Origin: Nitrosococcus halophilus Nc 4
Lineage (GTDB): Bacteria > Pseudomonadota > Gammaproteobacteria > Nitrosococcales > Nitrosococcaceae
Direction: 5' to 3'
Assembly (NCBI RefSeq): GCF_000024725.1
Contig: NC_013960.1
Coordinates: forward strand, 766,261-830,260
Length of the DNA stretch: 64,000 nucleotides
The position numbers were made by a program, and so were the translations under genes. Positions 20,531 through 28,359 of this stretch are shown piece after piece. Numbering within the stretch: the first letter of the stretch is position 1; the number at the start of each line of letters is the position of its first letter. The notes under the pieces were generated by a model that ran no database searches, was not told the DNA's origin, and was given only the letters and a program-made list of their open reading frames with translations.

Positions 20531-20750
20531 ATGAAGGAACCCCCAAGAAAAATTTCATGGATCAAGGCGGCACGGAAAGAATTTTTGAAGTTTCCCGCCG
20601 CCGTGCAGGAGATTATGACAGACACCCTCACGATTGCAGCCAAAGGAGAAAAAGCGGCCATCACCAAGCCGATGAGGGGCTTGGGTTCAGGCATTTTCGA
20701 GATTGCTTATCCGTGAACGGCTAAAACAGCTAAAGGAGCAGTTGAAATGA
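20531..20750 (+). pseudogene. RelE/Gp49-like toxin with an internal deletion
   Basis: The first 60 codons (KEPPRKISWIKAARKEFLKFP ... GLGSGIFEIAY) resemble the N-terminal half of phage-derived Gp49-like (HigB-type) toxins. The frame then stops at TGA 20714. In another frame from 20706 the sequence reads LIRERLKQLKEQLK and stops at 20748-20750, overlapping the antitoxin ATG (20747) as a toxin gene normally would. The middle of the gene, where the beta-sheet core is expected, has been deleted, joining the two halves out of frame. Toxin activity is unlikely. Confidence 0.7.
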
Positions 20751-21067
20751 GCGAAGAGGTTGAAATTGTACGCGGTAGCGGAAATATTTACCGCGATCTA
20801 GGTTACGCGGACGCCGAAGCCCGGCAAATGCGGGCGGAACTCGTGGCGGAGATCATCGGGATCTTGCGCGAGCGGAAGCTCACCCAGCGCAAGGCTGCCG
20901 ACATCACCGGACTAGCCCAGCCAGACATTTCCCGGATTAAGAACGCCGACCTTAAGGGATTTACTATCGACCGGCTGGTCACGGTGCTGAACCGCCTCAA
21001 TCGGCACGTGGAAATCCGCGTCGAACCTGCCTCTGACCCAGAATCGTTCCCTATCCAAGCGGAGTAA
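20747..21067 (+). CDS. HTH antitoxin (HigA/XRE type) of a broken toxin-antitoxin pair
   Basis: The 106-residue protein has an XRE helix-turn-helix in the C-terminal half (LTQRKAADITGLAQPDISRI, then LKGFTIDRLVTVLNRL). It follows the toxin remnant with a 4-bp ATGA overlap, the usual order for this family. The reading frame is intact, so an orphan antitoxin/repressor may still be made after loss of its toxin. Confidence 0.8.
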   Translation: MSEEVEIVRGSGNIYRDLGYADAEARQMRAELVAEIIGILRERKLTQRKAADITGLAQPDISRIKNADLKGFTIDRLVTVLNRLNRHVEIRVEPASDPESFPIQAE

Positions 21068-21254
21068 TGACCAGAGCGACCGTGGTTGGCTTGGGAATAG
21101 GGTGTTTATTTCCGAAGGCGTCATCCACTCGGATATCGCCTATTAGCACTCGTAGCAGGAGCAGGCCGGAGGGGCGGGAAGTGCCTTTGGCGGCAGTGGC
21201 TTTGCGCGCCTACGCCCAACCGTTGGTGGTGATGTTGGCCCACCTGGCCTTTGG

Positions 21255-21389
21255 GTGACGTTCTCAACGTTCGTGACCTTGTTCCTGGTGCCCCTGTGCT
21301 ATGCGGCTTTGGAGGATCTGCGTGGGATAAGCCTTTCCAGGCGGTGGCGCTTTGGGGGTGTCTCTACCCAGCTTACTGCCCCGAAGTAG
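21255..21389 (+). pseudogene. C-terminal fragment of an RND efflux permease
   Basis: The 44 codons before TAG 21387-21389 read TFSTFVTLFLVPLCYAALED then LRGI, which matches the last transmembrane helix and cytosolic end of HAE1/AcrB-type permeases. No upstream permease sequence remains; 21068-21254 contains only an unrecognised open frame. It seems to be debris from a deletion or transfer. Confidence 0.6.
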
Positions 21390-21402
21390 GAGCAGACTTG
21401 CC

Positions 21403-21759
21403 ATGAAAATTGCTTTGAAGAGGGTCTATGAGGAACCGGATAAAAATGATGGCTACCGGATATTAGTCGATCGTCTCTGGCCTCGGGGGATCAAGAAAGA
21501 AGCTGCCGCTATCGATGACTGGTTTAAGAATATTGCACCGAGTGACCAGCTACGGCAATGGTTTGGGCATGAACCGGAGAAATGGCCAGAATTCAAAAAG
21601 CGTTATTTTCAAGAGCTAAAAGGACAGCCTGAAACAGTAAACCAACTGACTGAAATAGTAAAAAGCCGAAAAGTGACTCTGATTTTTGGGGCCAAGGATA
21701 CAGCCCATAATAACGCCATGGCGCTTAAGGAGTATTTGGAAAAAAAGTTATCCCATTAG
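21403..21759 (+). CDS. DUF488 (YeaO-like) protein
   Basis: The 118-residue product contains the family pattern KRVYEEPDKNDGYRILVDRLWPRG and LIFGAKDTAHNNAMALKEYL. The biochemical role of the family is not established. I chose ATG 21403 with AGGAGC upstream over a longer start that would overlap the RND debris. Confidence 0.85.
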   Translation: MKIALKRVYEEPDKNDGYRILVDRLWPRGIKKEAAAIDDWFKNIAPSDQLRQWFGHEPEKWPEFKKRYFQELKGQPETVNQLTEIVKSRKVTLIFGAKDTAHNNAMALKEYLEKKLSH

Positions 21760-21927
21760 TGCCTCGTTATAAAAGGGGCATTCCCTTTGGTAGCGATGAT
21801 TTCCAGGTGAGGGAACTCCATCCTACCGGCTGGGAGCTTCTATACTTTAATTGAAGGTTACAAATTAAAGGGCTATTTGTATTAGCACTAAGCGGTATTA
21901 AGGATATTAAAGAGTGAGGGTGCCACG

Positions 21928-22587
21928 ATGCAATTACCTTTTAGAAACCGGGTCGAGGCAGGACGATTATTGGCGGAGGCCCTTGAGCCCTATGGGGGGC
22001 GTACCGATGTCCTCATCCTCGCATTGCCTCGTGGCGGATTGCCGGTGGCTTTTGAGGTCGCCCAGGCCCTAGCGGTGCCCTTGGATCTGATGCTCGTGCG
22101 TAAGCTAGGGGTGCCCGGTCAGGAAGAATTGGCCATGGGTGCCATAGCGAGCGGCGGAATAAAGTATTTGAATCAGGAGCTTGTGTCAAGTTTAAGAGTT
22201 TCGGACAGTGTTATCGATAGGGTGGTGAGCCGGGAGAAAAAGGAGCTTGAACGTCGGGAGCAAGCCTATCGAGGCCAGCGGCCCGTACCAGAAGTTCGTC
22301 ATCACTGCGTTGTTTTAATTGATGATGGTTTGGCTACGGGAGCCACCATGCGGGCGGCGGTCTTGGCCCTGCGGCAACGGCAACCGGGACGAATTGTTAT
22401 CGGCGTGCCGGTGGCGCCAGCCGATACGGTGGAAAAGCTCCGAGCTGAGGCCGATGAAGTCATCTGTCTTGCTACTCCCGAGCCTTTTCTTGCTATCGGC
22501 AAATGGTATAGGGATTTTTCCCAGACCAGCGATGAGGAAGTGCGTGATTTGCTCGTCCGTGCTTGGCAGCAGAGAGAACAGGATTGA
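21928..22587 (+). CDS. Phosphoribosyltransferase-family protein
   Basis: Predicted PRTase fold. The 219 residues have LILALPRGGLPVAFEVA near the N terminus and the PRPP loop CVVLIDDGLATGATMRA. The substrate is unknown. Proteins of this type are often fused to, or encoded beside, a dienelactone-hydrolase-like domain, as here (next gene, 48 bp away), followed by the V-type ATPase genes. Confidence 0.85.
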   Translation: MQLPFRNRVEAGRLLAEALEPYGGRTDVLILALPRGGLPVAFEVAQALAVPLDLMLVRKLGVPGQEELAMGAIASGGIKYLNQELVSSLRVSDSVIDRVVSREKKELERREQAYRGQRPVPEVRHHCVVLIDDGLATGATMRAAVLALRQRQPGRIVIGVPVAPADTVEKLRAEADEVICLATPEPFLAIGKWYRDFSQTSDEEVRDLLVRAWQQREQD

Positions 22588-22635
22588 TTGAGTTCCTGAT
22601 GTGTATGACAACCTGTACCTAAGTGGGAGGCGCCC

Positions 22636-23331
22636 ATGGGAAATTCGACCCCCGTTACAGCCCGACCTATCCAAATACAAGCGGGTGAAATCTCCTTGGA
22701 GGGGGAACTGGCTATCCCCAAGGGAGGAGCTTCAGGGCTTGTTATTTTTGCCCATGGTAGTGGGAGTAGCCGTTTGAGCCCCCGTAACCGCTTGGTGGCG
22801 GAAACACTCAATGGGGTAGGAATGGCTACGCTGTTGTTTGACCTTCTGACCCCCGAGGAATGGGAGGTTGATCAGCAAACCCGGCATTTACGTTTTAACA
22901 TCGAATTATTGGCTGAGCGGCTTATTGCCACCTTGGATTGGGTCAAGCAACAGCCGGAGCTACAAAACCTTCGGATTGGCTTGTTTGGCGCCAGTACGGG
23001 AGCGGCTGCGGCATTAATTGCAGCCGCGGAGCGACCAACGCTGATAAAGACGGTGGTTTCCCGTGGGGGGCGGCCTGATCTGGCCGGAGAGGCATTGCCT
23101 CGAGTGACTGCGCCGACCCTGCTGATTGTGGGCGGTTATGATGCGCCGGTGGTGAAATTAAATCAGGAAGCCATTCAATCGTTGCAGGCCACCCAACCGC
23201 TACAGGCAGAGTACTGTATAGAAATTGTTCCCGGGGCCACTCATCTCTTTGAGGAACCCGGCAAGTTAGAGGAGGTGGCGCGGCTGGCTGGTGAATGGTT
23301 CCAACAGCATCTTTCACCCTCCTTATCCTAG
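22636..23331 (+). CDS. Dienelactone-hydrolase-like alpha/beta hydrolase
   Basis: The 231-residue protein shows the fold landmarks LVIFAHGSGSSRLSPRN (oxyanion region), the nucleophile elbow GLFGASTGAAAAL, an Asp in IVGGYDAPV and a His in PGATHLFEEPG. GGGAGG precedes the ATG. It is probably co-transcribed with the PRTase gene before it and the ATPase operon after it (15 bp). The substrate is unknown. Confidence 0.85.
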   Translation: MGNSTPVTARPIQIQAGEISLEGELAIPKGGASGLVIFAHGSGSSRLSPRNRLVAETLNGVGMATLLFDLLTPEEWEVDQQTRHLRFNIELLAERLIATLDWVKQQPELQNLRIGLFGASTGAAAALIAAAERPTLIKTVVSRGGRPDLAGEALPRVTAPTLLIVGGYDAPVVKLNQEAIQSLQATQPLQAEYCIEIVPGATHLFEEPGKLEEVARLAGEWFQQHLSPSLS

Positions 23332-23346
23332 GTGAGACAGGAGTTT

Positions 23347-23679
23347 ATGGACGGGGCAAAAGAGACTTTAAAGCGCCTCCTGGAAGCAGAGATGCGTGCC
23401 CAGGCATTAGTGGATCAAGCCAGCCAGGAGCGGGATAAGATAATCCAGAAAGCCCTTGCTGAAGCTCGTCGGGCGGAAGAGCGCTTTGCCAGCCGTATCC
23501 CAGAAATTCAGCAATCTTTTGTGACCAGGGCCGAGAAGCGGGCAGAGCAAACCGTTAGTGAATTGACCCGGCGCTATGAGGAGAGAGAAAGGCAGCTTGA
23601 AGCCTTGGCCGAGGAGCGCAAGGGCGAAGCCAGTGAGATAGCCCTGGCCAGCCTGCTCGATCCTGCTGCTTATCCCTAG
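23347..23679 (+). CDS. V/A-type ATPase peripheral-stalk coiled-coil subunit (G/H)
   Basis: First gene of the ATPase operon. The 110-residue, highly charged, almost wholly helical protein (LEAEMRAQALVDQASQERDK ...) fits subunit G/H, which pairs with subunit E to form the peripheral stalk. AGGAG lies 4-8 bases before ATG 23347; an upstream GTG at 23332 is less likely. The assignment rests on composition, size and operon position. Confidence 0.75.
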   Translation: MDGAKETLKRLLEAEMRAQALVDQASQERDKIIQKALAEARRAEERFASRIPEIQQSFVTRAEKRAEQTVSELTRRYEERERQLEALAEERKGEASEIALASLLDPAAYP

Positions 23680-23682
23680 GGT

Positions 23683-24837
23683 ATGCAGCGTTTCCCCGTC
23701 ATTGCCACTAAGCCCCCGTCGATAGCCACTGTTGCCCGCTATGCCTATTTAAATACCTTGGTCTCGGCCCTCTCCGGGCGTCTCCTGTCAGCAGGACAAC
23801 TGCAAGAGTTGGTGGAACAATCGGTCACGGATGCCACGGTTTTGCTGCGTGCTGCTGGGCTGACGACGATTTCCTTGGAGGAAATGGAGGACCGCTCTTT
23901 AGAACAGGTGTTGATAGATAACTTGTTGAGAGAAGCCCGTCGCCTTATTCGTCCCTTGGACAGTGAAGCCCAAGAATTGCTGAGCTATTGGCTGCGCCGG
24001 TTTGAGATAGGCAACCTGAAAGCGGTGGTTCGCGGGAAATTGACGGGCCGTTCTAAGGAAGCTATCGAAGCTGATTTTATTGATATTGGGGCTATGACAG
24101 CATTGCCCTTGAACAAGCTTATGGAGGCTGAGGATGTTCCAGAGATGCTGGGTTGTTTGGAGGGAACGCCCTATGCCGGCATTGCCCATCAAGCCCGATC
24201 TGTTTATGGAGAACGTTATGAATTGCCTCACCATGGGGAAGATCGGGAGCTGTTTCTTATCGAGGCCACTATCGATAGAGAATACTATGCCAGGCTGGAT
24301 CAGCGAATGAAAGCTATCCAGGAAGAGCTAGACCGCCACTACCTGCAACCATTGGTCGGTCATCTTATTGACCAAATCAATCTGGTGTGGCTCTTGCGCT
24401 ACCGGTTTGCTTACCGCCTTGCTCCCCCGCTGACTTATTTTTTGCTGAGCCCTGGTGGCTATCATCTGAGTAGCCAGCACTTGCTAACCCTGGTGCGTGC
24501 AGAAAATTTCGAAGAGGCGCTGCGCCGGGTTCCGACTCCTTTAGAACCTTTGGTGGCAGGGGCCACTTCAGCTTCCGAGGTGGAAGACAGACTGGGAAAG
24601 CATTTACTGGGAGTCGCCCGATTTATTCTGAAACGCACCAGTTTCAATCTGGGGCGGGCGTTAGCTTATTTGTTCCTCCGGGAAAAAGAATTATTACATC
24701 TTTATGGGGTCATCAAAGGCCGCACCTTGCAGCTCGCGCCCCATCTCATCCATCAGGCAGTTTGGCTTACTGATGACAGCGCTAGCTTCAGAGAGAGAGG
24801 GACTTTGCAGTCCTCTTCTGGCGGCATGGCTCGGTAG
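23683..24837 (+). CDS. ntpC: V/A-type ATPase subunit C (d/AC39)
   Basis: Central-stalk cap linking the rotor to the membrane ring. The 384 residues show the AC39 family pattern YAYLNTLVSALSGRLLS at the start, repeated helical units with FEIGNLKAVVRGKL and QINLVWLLRYRFAY, and a C-terminal LAYLFLREKELLHLYGVIKG. The gene runs past the position where an upstream frame of subunit I is open, but the real subunit I start is after its stop. Confidence 0.88.
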   Translation: MQRFPVIATKPPSIATVARYAYLNTLVSALSGRLLSAGQLQELVEQSVTDATVLLRAAGLTTISLEEMEDRSLEQVLIDNLLREARRLIRPLDSEAQELLSYWLRRFEIGNLKAVVRGKLTGRSKEAIEADFIDIGAMTALPLNKLMEAEDVPEMLGCLEGTPYAGIAHQARSVYGERYELPHHGEDRELFLIEATIDREYYARLDQRMKAIQEELDRHYLQPLVGHLIDQINLVWLLRYRFAYRLAPPLTYFLLSPGGYHLSSQHLLTLVRAENFEEALRRVPTPLEPLVAGATSASEVEDRLGKHLLGVARFILKRTSFNLGRALAYLFLREKELLHLYGVIKGRTLQLAPHLIHQAVWLTDDSASFRERGTLQSSSGGMAR

Positions 24838-25012
24838 TCTGGGGGGGTCTCTGGGAATGCTTACACCATTACCGATGCAGCGGGTTACTCTTCATATGCT
24901 CAAGGAAAAGGCTTTGGTAGTCTGGGAAATTCTTCGGGGGATGTTTACGTTTACACCATTACCGATGCAGCGGATCACCCTCCACATGCTCAGGGAGGAG
25001 GCTCCGGCCGCT
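24833..25012 (+). repeat. Diverged tandem duplication of the ntpI start region
   Basis: 24833-24922 and 24916-25012 are related: GGTAGTCTGGG recurs at 24833 and 24916, and TTACACCATTACCGATGCAG at 24861 and 24951, a 90-bp offset equal to 30 codons. Each copy carries its own ATG. Divergence between the copies indicates an old event that kept the frame open. Confidence 0.85.
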
Positions 25013-26839
25013 GCCCTGGCCCTGGCGGAAAGTGGGGTGTTCAATCCGGAATCCTTTTCTGCCGGGGAGGAAAGTTTGCCAGAATGTCCCGCCGCCAATT
25101 ATCAGGCGTTGTTTTCTAGTGCCCGCTTGCGCCTGCAGAAGGTGGGGGAATATCTGGGTGTTAACCTCCATTTCCCACCAGAGAAGATGCAGCTCGTCAG
25201 CGAGCCGGAGTTGGCAGCCCTCAATGACTGGTTAGGGGGGCTGTGGCGCCGTTGTGCCCAGTTGACGGAAAAAGCCCGGCAGTTGGACGAGGAGATCCGC
25301 GCCGTCACCCAACTGGATAAAACCCTGGATACCTATGCCCAGTTGGATGTGAATTTGGGCTTGTTGCAGGGTGAGCTGCAATTTTTGGATGTCCGACTTG
25401 GGGCTGTCCCCAAAAGTAATCTCAAACGGCTTCAGGAAGCGATAGGCATTGCAGGCTATATCCTCAAGTCTTTTGCCGGCTCTGAGGCTACCGCCCTGGT
25501 GGTGCTTGCTGGGGTGAAGGGAAATGAGCGACAAGTCCAAAGCGTGCTCCGGGCGGCTGCCTACCGCCCGCTGCAACTGCCCCCCGAATTTCAAGATCAT
25601 CCCCAGAGGGTTCGCCAGCGGTTGACGGCACAACGCCAGCACCTCCAGGAACAACGCCTGGCCTTGGCCCGGGAGGTTGAAACTCTCTATAAAAAACACG
25701 AAAGAGCCTTGTTTGAGGGGTCACAAAAGCTTGTCCTGGCGGCCCCCTATGCCATGTTAGGCGATTCTCTGGCTCTGCGCAGTCGGGGTGGACTGGCGAC
25801 AGTCCAGGGTTGGGTACCCACGGAAGAGGTAGCTCTTTTGCAGGAAGCCTTGCAAAAACGGTTTGGGAAGCCTTTTGTTCTAGAGGCCCGAGATCCGGCC
25901 CTAGAGGAGCAACTGACGGTGCCTTCCTTGGTACGTTCTCCCCCTTGGCTCCAGCCTTTTACAAAATTGGTGCATAACTACGGGGTGCCCCGTTACGGTG
26001 AATTAGATCCTTCCTGGCTGTTTGCCCTGACCTTTATTGCCATGTTTGGCATGATGTTTGGCGATGTGGGGCATGGGGCAACTCTGCTGGCGGTGGGTTG
26101 GTGGGGGTACCGCCAACTGGGGAGTTACACTCCTTTGGTGCTCTCCTTAGGGGCTTCATCCTGCTTTTTTGGCTTTTTATATGGCAGCGTCTTTGGGTAT
26201 GAAGGGTTCATTCCCCCTTTATGGATGGCGCCCTTGTCCAACCCTCAACGGATGCTTGAAGTCGCCCTTTTCTGGGGAGTGGGCTTTATTCTTTTGGCGA
26301 CCGGCATTGGGATTCGCAACCGTTTAGCAGCGGGGCGTTATGCCGAGGCCCTGTTAGGGGGGCGGGGATTGGCGGGATGCTTGATGTATTTAGGTGTCGT
26401 GTACGGGGCGTTCCGCTGGGTGGAGGAGGGAGTCTTCGGATCTGCGGAGGCAGCGGTCATTTTATTGCCCCTTCTCGCCCTGTGGGGATATCAATGGTAT
26501 CAGGTTCAGGTCCCCGGTATGGCAAGGGGACTGGTGGTGCTCATTGAGAGCTTTGAAATGTTAATGGGCTATTTTGCCAATACCCTTTCTTTTCTTCGGG
26601 TAGCGGCCTTTAGTTTGAATCATGTGGCGTTGGCGCTGGCGGTATTTGCTTTGGCCGGGACGATGGAGTTCGCAGGCCATTGGATCACCATGGTGTTGGG
26701 CAATCTTTTTATTTTAATTCTGGAGGGGGCCATCGTGGCTATTCAGGTATTACGCTTGGAATATTACGAGGGGTTTTCTCGGTTTTTCAGCGGTGATGGC
26801 CGGGTATTTCAACCGCTGACATTGGCGATTCCAAAATAG
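24857..26839 (+). CDS. ntpI: V/A-type ATPase membrane subunit I (a), with duplicated 5' end
   Basis: Static membrane subunit that forms the ion half-channels. The N-terminal half is cytosolic and coiled-coil rich; the C-terminal half has about seven transmembrane segments and carries the essential Arg in NTLSFLRVAAFSLNH. The N terminus occurs twice: TPLPMQRVTLHMLKE from 24857 and TPLPMQRITLHMLREE from 24941, the second continuing into the normal family sequence (APAAALALAESG). Either ATG may be used (660 or 632 residues). The 24941 start gives a conventional N terminus. Confidence 0.88.
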   Translation: MLTPLPMQRVTLHMLKEKALVVWEILRGMFTFTPLPMQRITLHMLREEAPAAALALAESGVFNPESFSAGEESLPECPAANYQALFSSARLRLQKVGEYLGVNLHFPPEKMQLVSEPELAALNDWLGGLWRRCAQLTEKARQLDEEIRAVTQLDKTLDTYAQLDVNLGLLQGELQFLDVRLGAVPKSNLKRLQEAIGIAGYILKSFAGSEATALVVLAGVKGNERQVQSVLRAAAYRPLQLPPEFQDHPQRVRQRLTAQRQHLQEQRLALAREVETLYKKHERALFEGSQKLVLAAPYAMLGDSLALRSRGGLATVQGWVPTEEVALLQEALQKRFGKPFVLEARDPALEEQLTVPSLVRSPPWLQPFTKLVHNYGVPRYGELDPSWLFALTFIAMFGMMFGDVGHGATLLAVGWWGYRQLGSYTPLVLSLGASSCFFGFLYGSVFGYEGFIPPLWMAPLSNPQRMLEVALFWGVGFILLATGIGIRNRLAAGRYAEALLGGRGLAGCLMYLGVVYGAFRWVEEGVFGSAEAAVILLPLLALWGYQWYQVQVPGMARGLVVLIESFEMLMGYFANTLSFLRVAAFSLNHVALALAVFALAGTMEFAGHWITMVLGNLFILILEGAIVAIQVLRLEYYEGFSRFFSGDGRVFQPLTLAIPK

Positions 26840-26864
26840 TTTCAGGTTGTTAAAGGGAGTAACC

Positions 26865-27317
26865 ATGTACTGGCTGATTGCTTTGATGGGTTTAAGCCTC
26901 GTCGTCTTGGTGGGAGTGGGGGTGTTTTATGTGATCCGTCCGCGAAGTCGGGGGCTTGCAGTACCCCGCTGGTGGGGGGGTGCCATAGGAATGAATTTAC
27001 TCATTTTCATGGCGGCCCAAGTTGGTTTGTTGTTGCTAGTCATGGGGGACGCCATGGCTGAGGAAGGGGAGGCGGCTGCAACGGCTTCTGCGGAGATTTC
27101 CATGGGGATGGCCCTCGCTCTGTTGGCGGTGGGGCTGCCTACTGCAGTGGCGACCGTGGCTGCAGCCTATGCCGTGGGGACGGTAGGTTCTTCCGCCTTG
27201 GCCGCAATCTCCGAGAAACCGGAATTGTTCGGGCGCACGCTCATTTATCTAGGCCTAGCGGAGGGGATAGCCATTTATGGGGTGGTGGTCACCATCCTCA
27301 TGCTAGGTAAAATCTAA
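26865..27317 (+). CDS. ntpK: V/A-type ATPase proteolipid subunit K (c ring)
   Basis: Rotor ring subunit. The 150 residues form four hydrophobic helices. The last has the ion-binding Glu in GLAEGIAIYGVVV, and the loop before it has the family motif SSALAAISEKPELFGRTLIY. The acidic insert EEGEAAATASAE lies between helices 2 and 3. ATG 26865 follows AAAGGGAG; an upstream TTG is less likely. I cannot tell H+ from Na+ specificity by eye. Confidence 0.92.
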   Translation: MYWLIALMGLSLVVLVGVGVFYVIRPRSRGLAVPRWWGGAIGMNLLIFMAAQVGLLLLVMGDAMAEEGEAAATASAEISMGMALALLAVGLPTAVATVAAAYAVGTVGSSALAAISEKPELFGRTLIYLGLAEGIAIYGVVVTILMLGKI

Positions 27318-27709
27318 TGGCTGAACAGGAAATTTTAAGGTTTAGCACGGAGCCTAAGTTGGGACCCTCGGGGGAGGTGGGATCGGGTACCCGTCTGATT
27401 GTGATGGGAAGCCCCGCCCTCACGGAAGGGTTTGCTTTGATTGGCTTTGAAACTTGGCCCAATGCCACTGAAGACGATGTGGAAAAGCTGCTAGAGGAAT
27501 TGGAGAGAGGAAAAGAAAAAGCATTAGTTCTCTTAGAGCCAGGACTTTCCCGTTGCCCGTCGGGGCGGCTCAGCCGAGTGCGGGCCGAGAGTCCGCGGAT
27601 CGTCATCACTGAAGTGCCTCCCTTGCAGGCACCAGGCGATTACCATCCTGCAGTGGAAGATTTGGTGGCTAAGGTATTGGGCCATGGTGCCCTAGAGAAA
27701 GAAACATGA
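27317..27709 (+). CDS. ntpG: V/A-type ATPase subunit F
   Basis: Central-shaft subunit. The 130-residue product carries the family pattern TRLIVMGSPALTEGFALIGF followed by TWP and a conserved ALVLLEPGLSR strand. It has an N-terminal extension of about 25 residues before this fold. The ATG overlaps the ntpK stop by one base and the gene overlaps ntpE by 4 bp. Confidence 0.82.
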   Translation: MAEQEILRFSTEPKLGPSGEVGSGTRLIVMGSPALTEGFALIGFETWPNATEDDVEKLLEELERGKEKALVLLEPGLSRCPSGRLSRVRAESPRIVITEVPPLQAPGDYHPAVEDLVAKVLGHGALEKET

Positions 27710-28359
27710 GTACCGAGGCCAATGTGGAAGCATTGGAGGCGGCCCTCCTGACCCGTGCCGAGCGTTTGGCGGAAGAGTACTTATCCCGGGCGCGGCAGAG
27801 CCGAGAGCGTATTATCGAAGAGACCGATGAGCGTCTGCGCCTCCGGGAAGAACGGGAAATACTGGCGGCCAAAGCAATGGCGGAGCGGGTCTATCGGCGG
27901 CGGGTGCAAGCAAGTGAACTCAAGCTCCAAGGAAAATTAGATCGTCTCCGCTGGGAATTGGTGCAAGCCGTGGTTCAGGATCTTCGCCACCAGCTTAGGG
28001 CGTTTGCCGCGGAGAGGCCACGATACTTGCCCGTACTACAGCGACTCCTGGGGGCCGGGGCCAACGCTATCGAGCAGGAAGAGCTTGTTGCGGAGCTCAA
28101 TCAGCAAGATCTGGAATGCCTTGAGGGGACCTGGGAAGCTTTTGCGGCAGAAGCGGTGCCGGGCAAGCATATCCGCTTATCTCCCGAACCCCTAAGTTGC
28201 AGCGGCGGAGTGCAGGTGGTGAGCAAAGACCGCCGCATCCGCGTGGATAATACCTTTGAAGGCCGCCTGGATCGGCTGGCGGAGGAGCTTCATCAAGCCA
28301 TTATTGAGCGTCTTTTTGCCCAAGCGGTTCCGGTGGAAAGAGTGTTCCATCATGGGTAA
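27706..28359 (+). CDS. ntpE: V/A-type ATPase subunit E
   Basis: Peripheral-stalk subunit. The 217 residues begin with a long charged helix (to about residue 100) and end with the globular domain LSCSGGVQVVSKDRRIRVDN and RLDRLAEELHQAIIERLF, typical of the family. It overlaps ntpA by 8 bp. Confidence 0.88.
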   Translation: MSTEANVEALEAALLTRAERLAEEYLSRARQSRERIIEETDERLRLREEREILAAKAMAERVYRRRVQASELKLQGKLDRLRWELVQAVVQDLRHQLRAFAAERPRYLPVLQRLLGAGANAIEQEELVAELNQQDLECLEGTWEAFAAEAVPGKHIRLSPEPLSCSGGVQVVSKDRRIRVDNTFEGRLDRLAEELHQAIIERLFAQAVPVERVFHHG

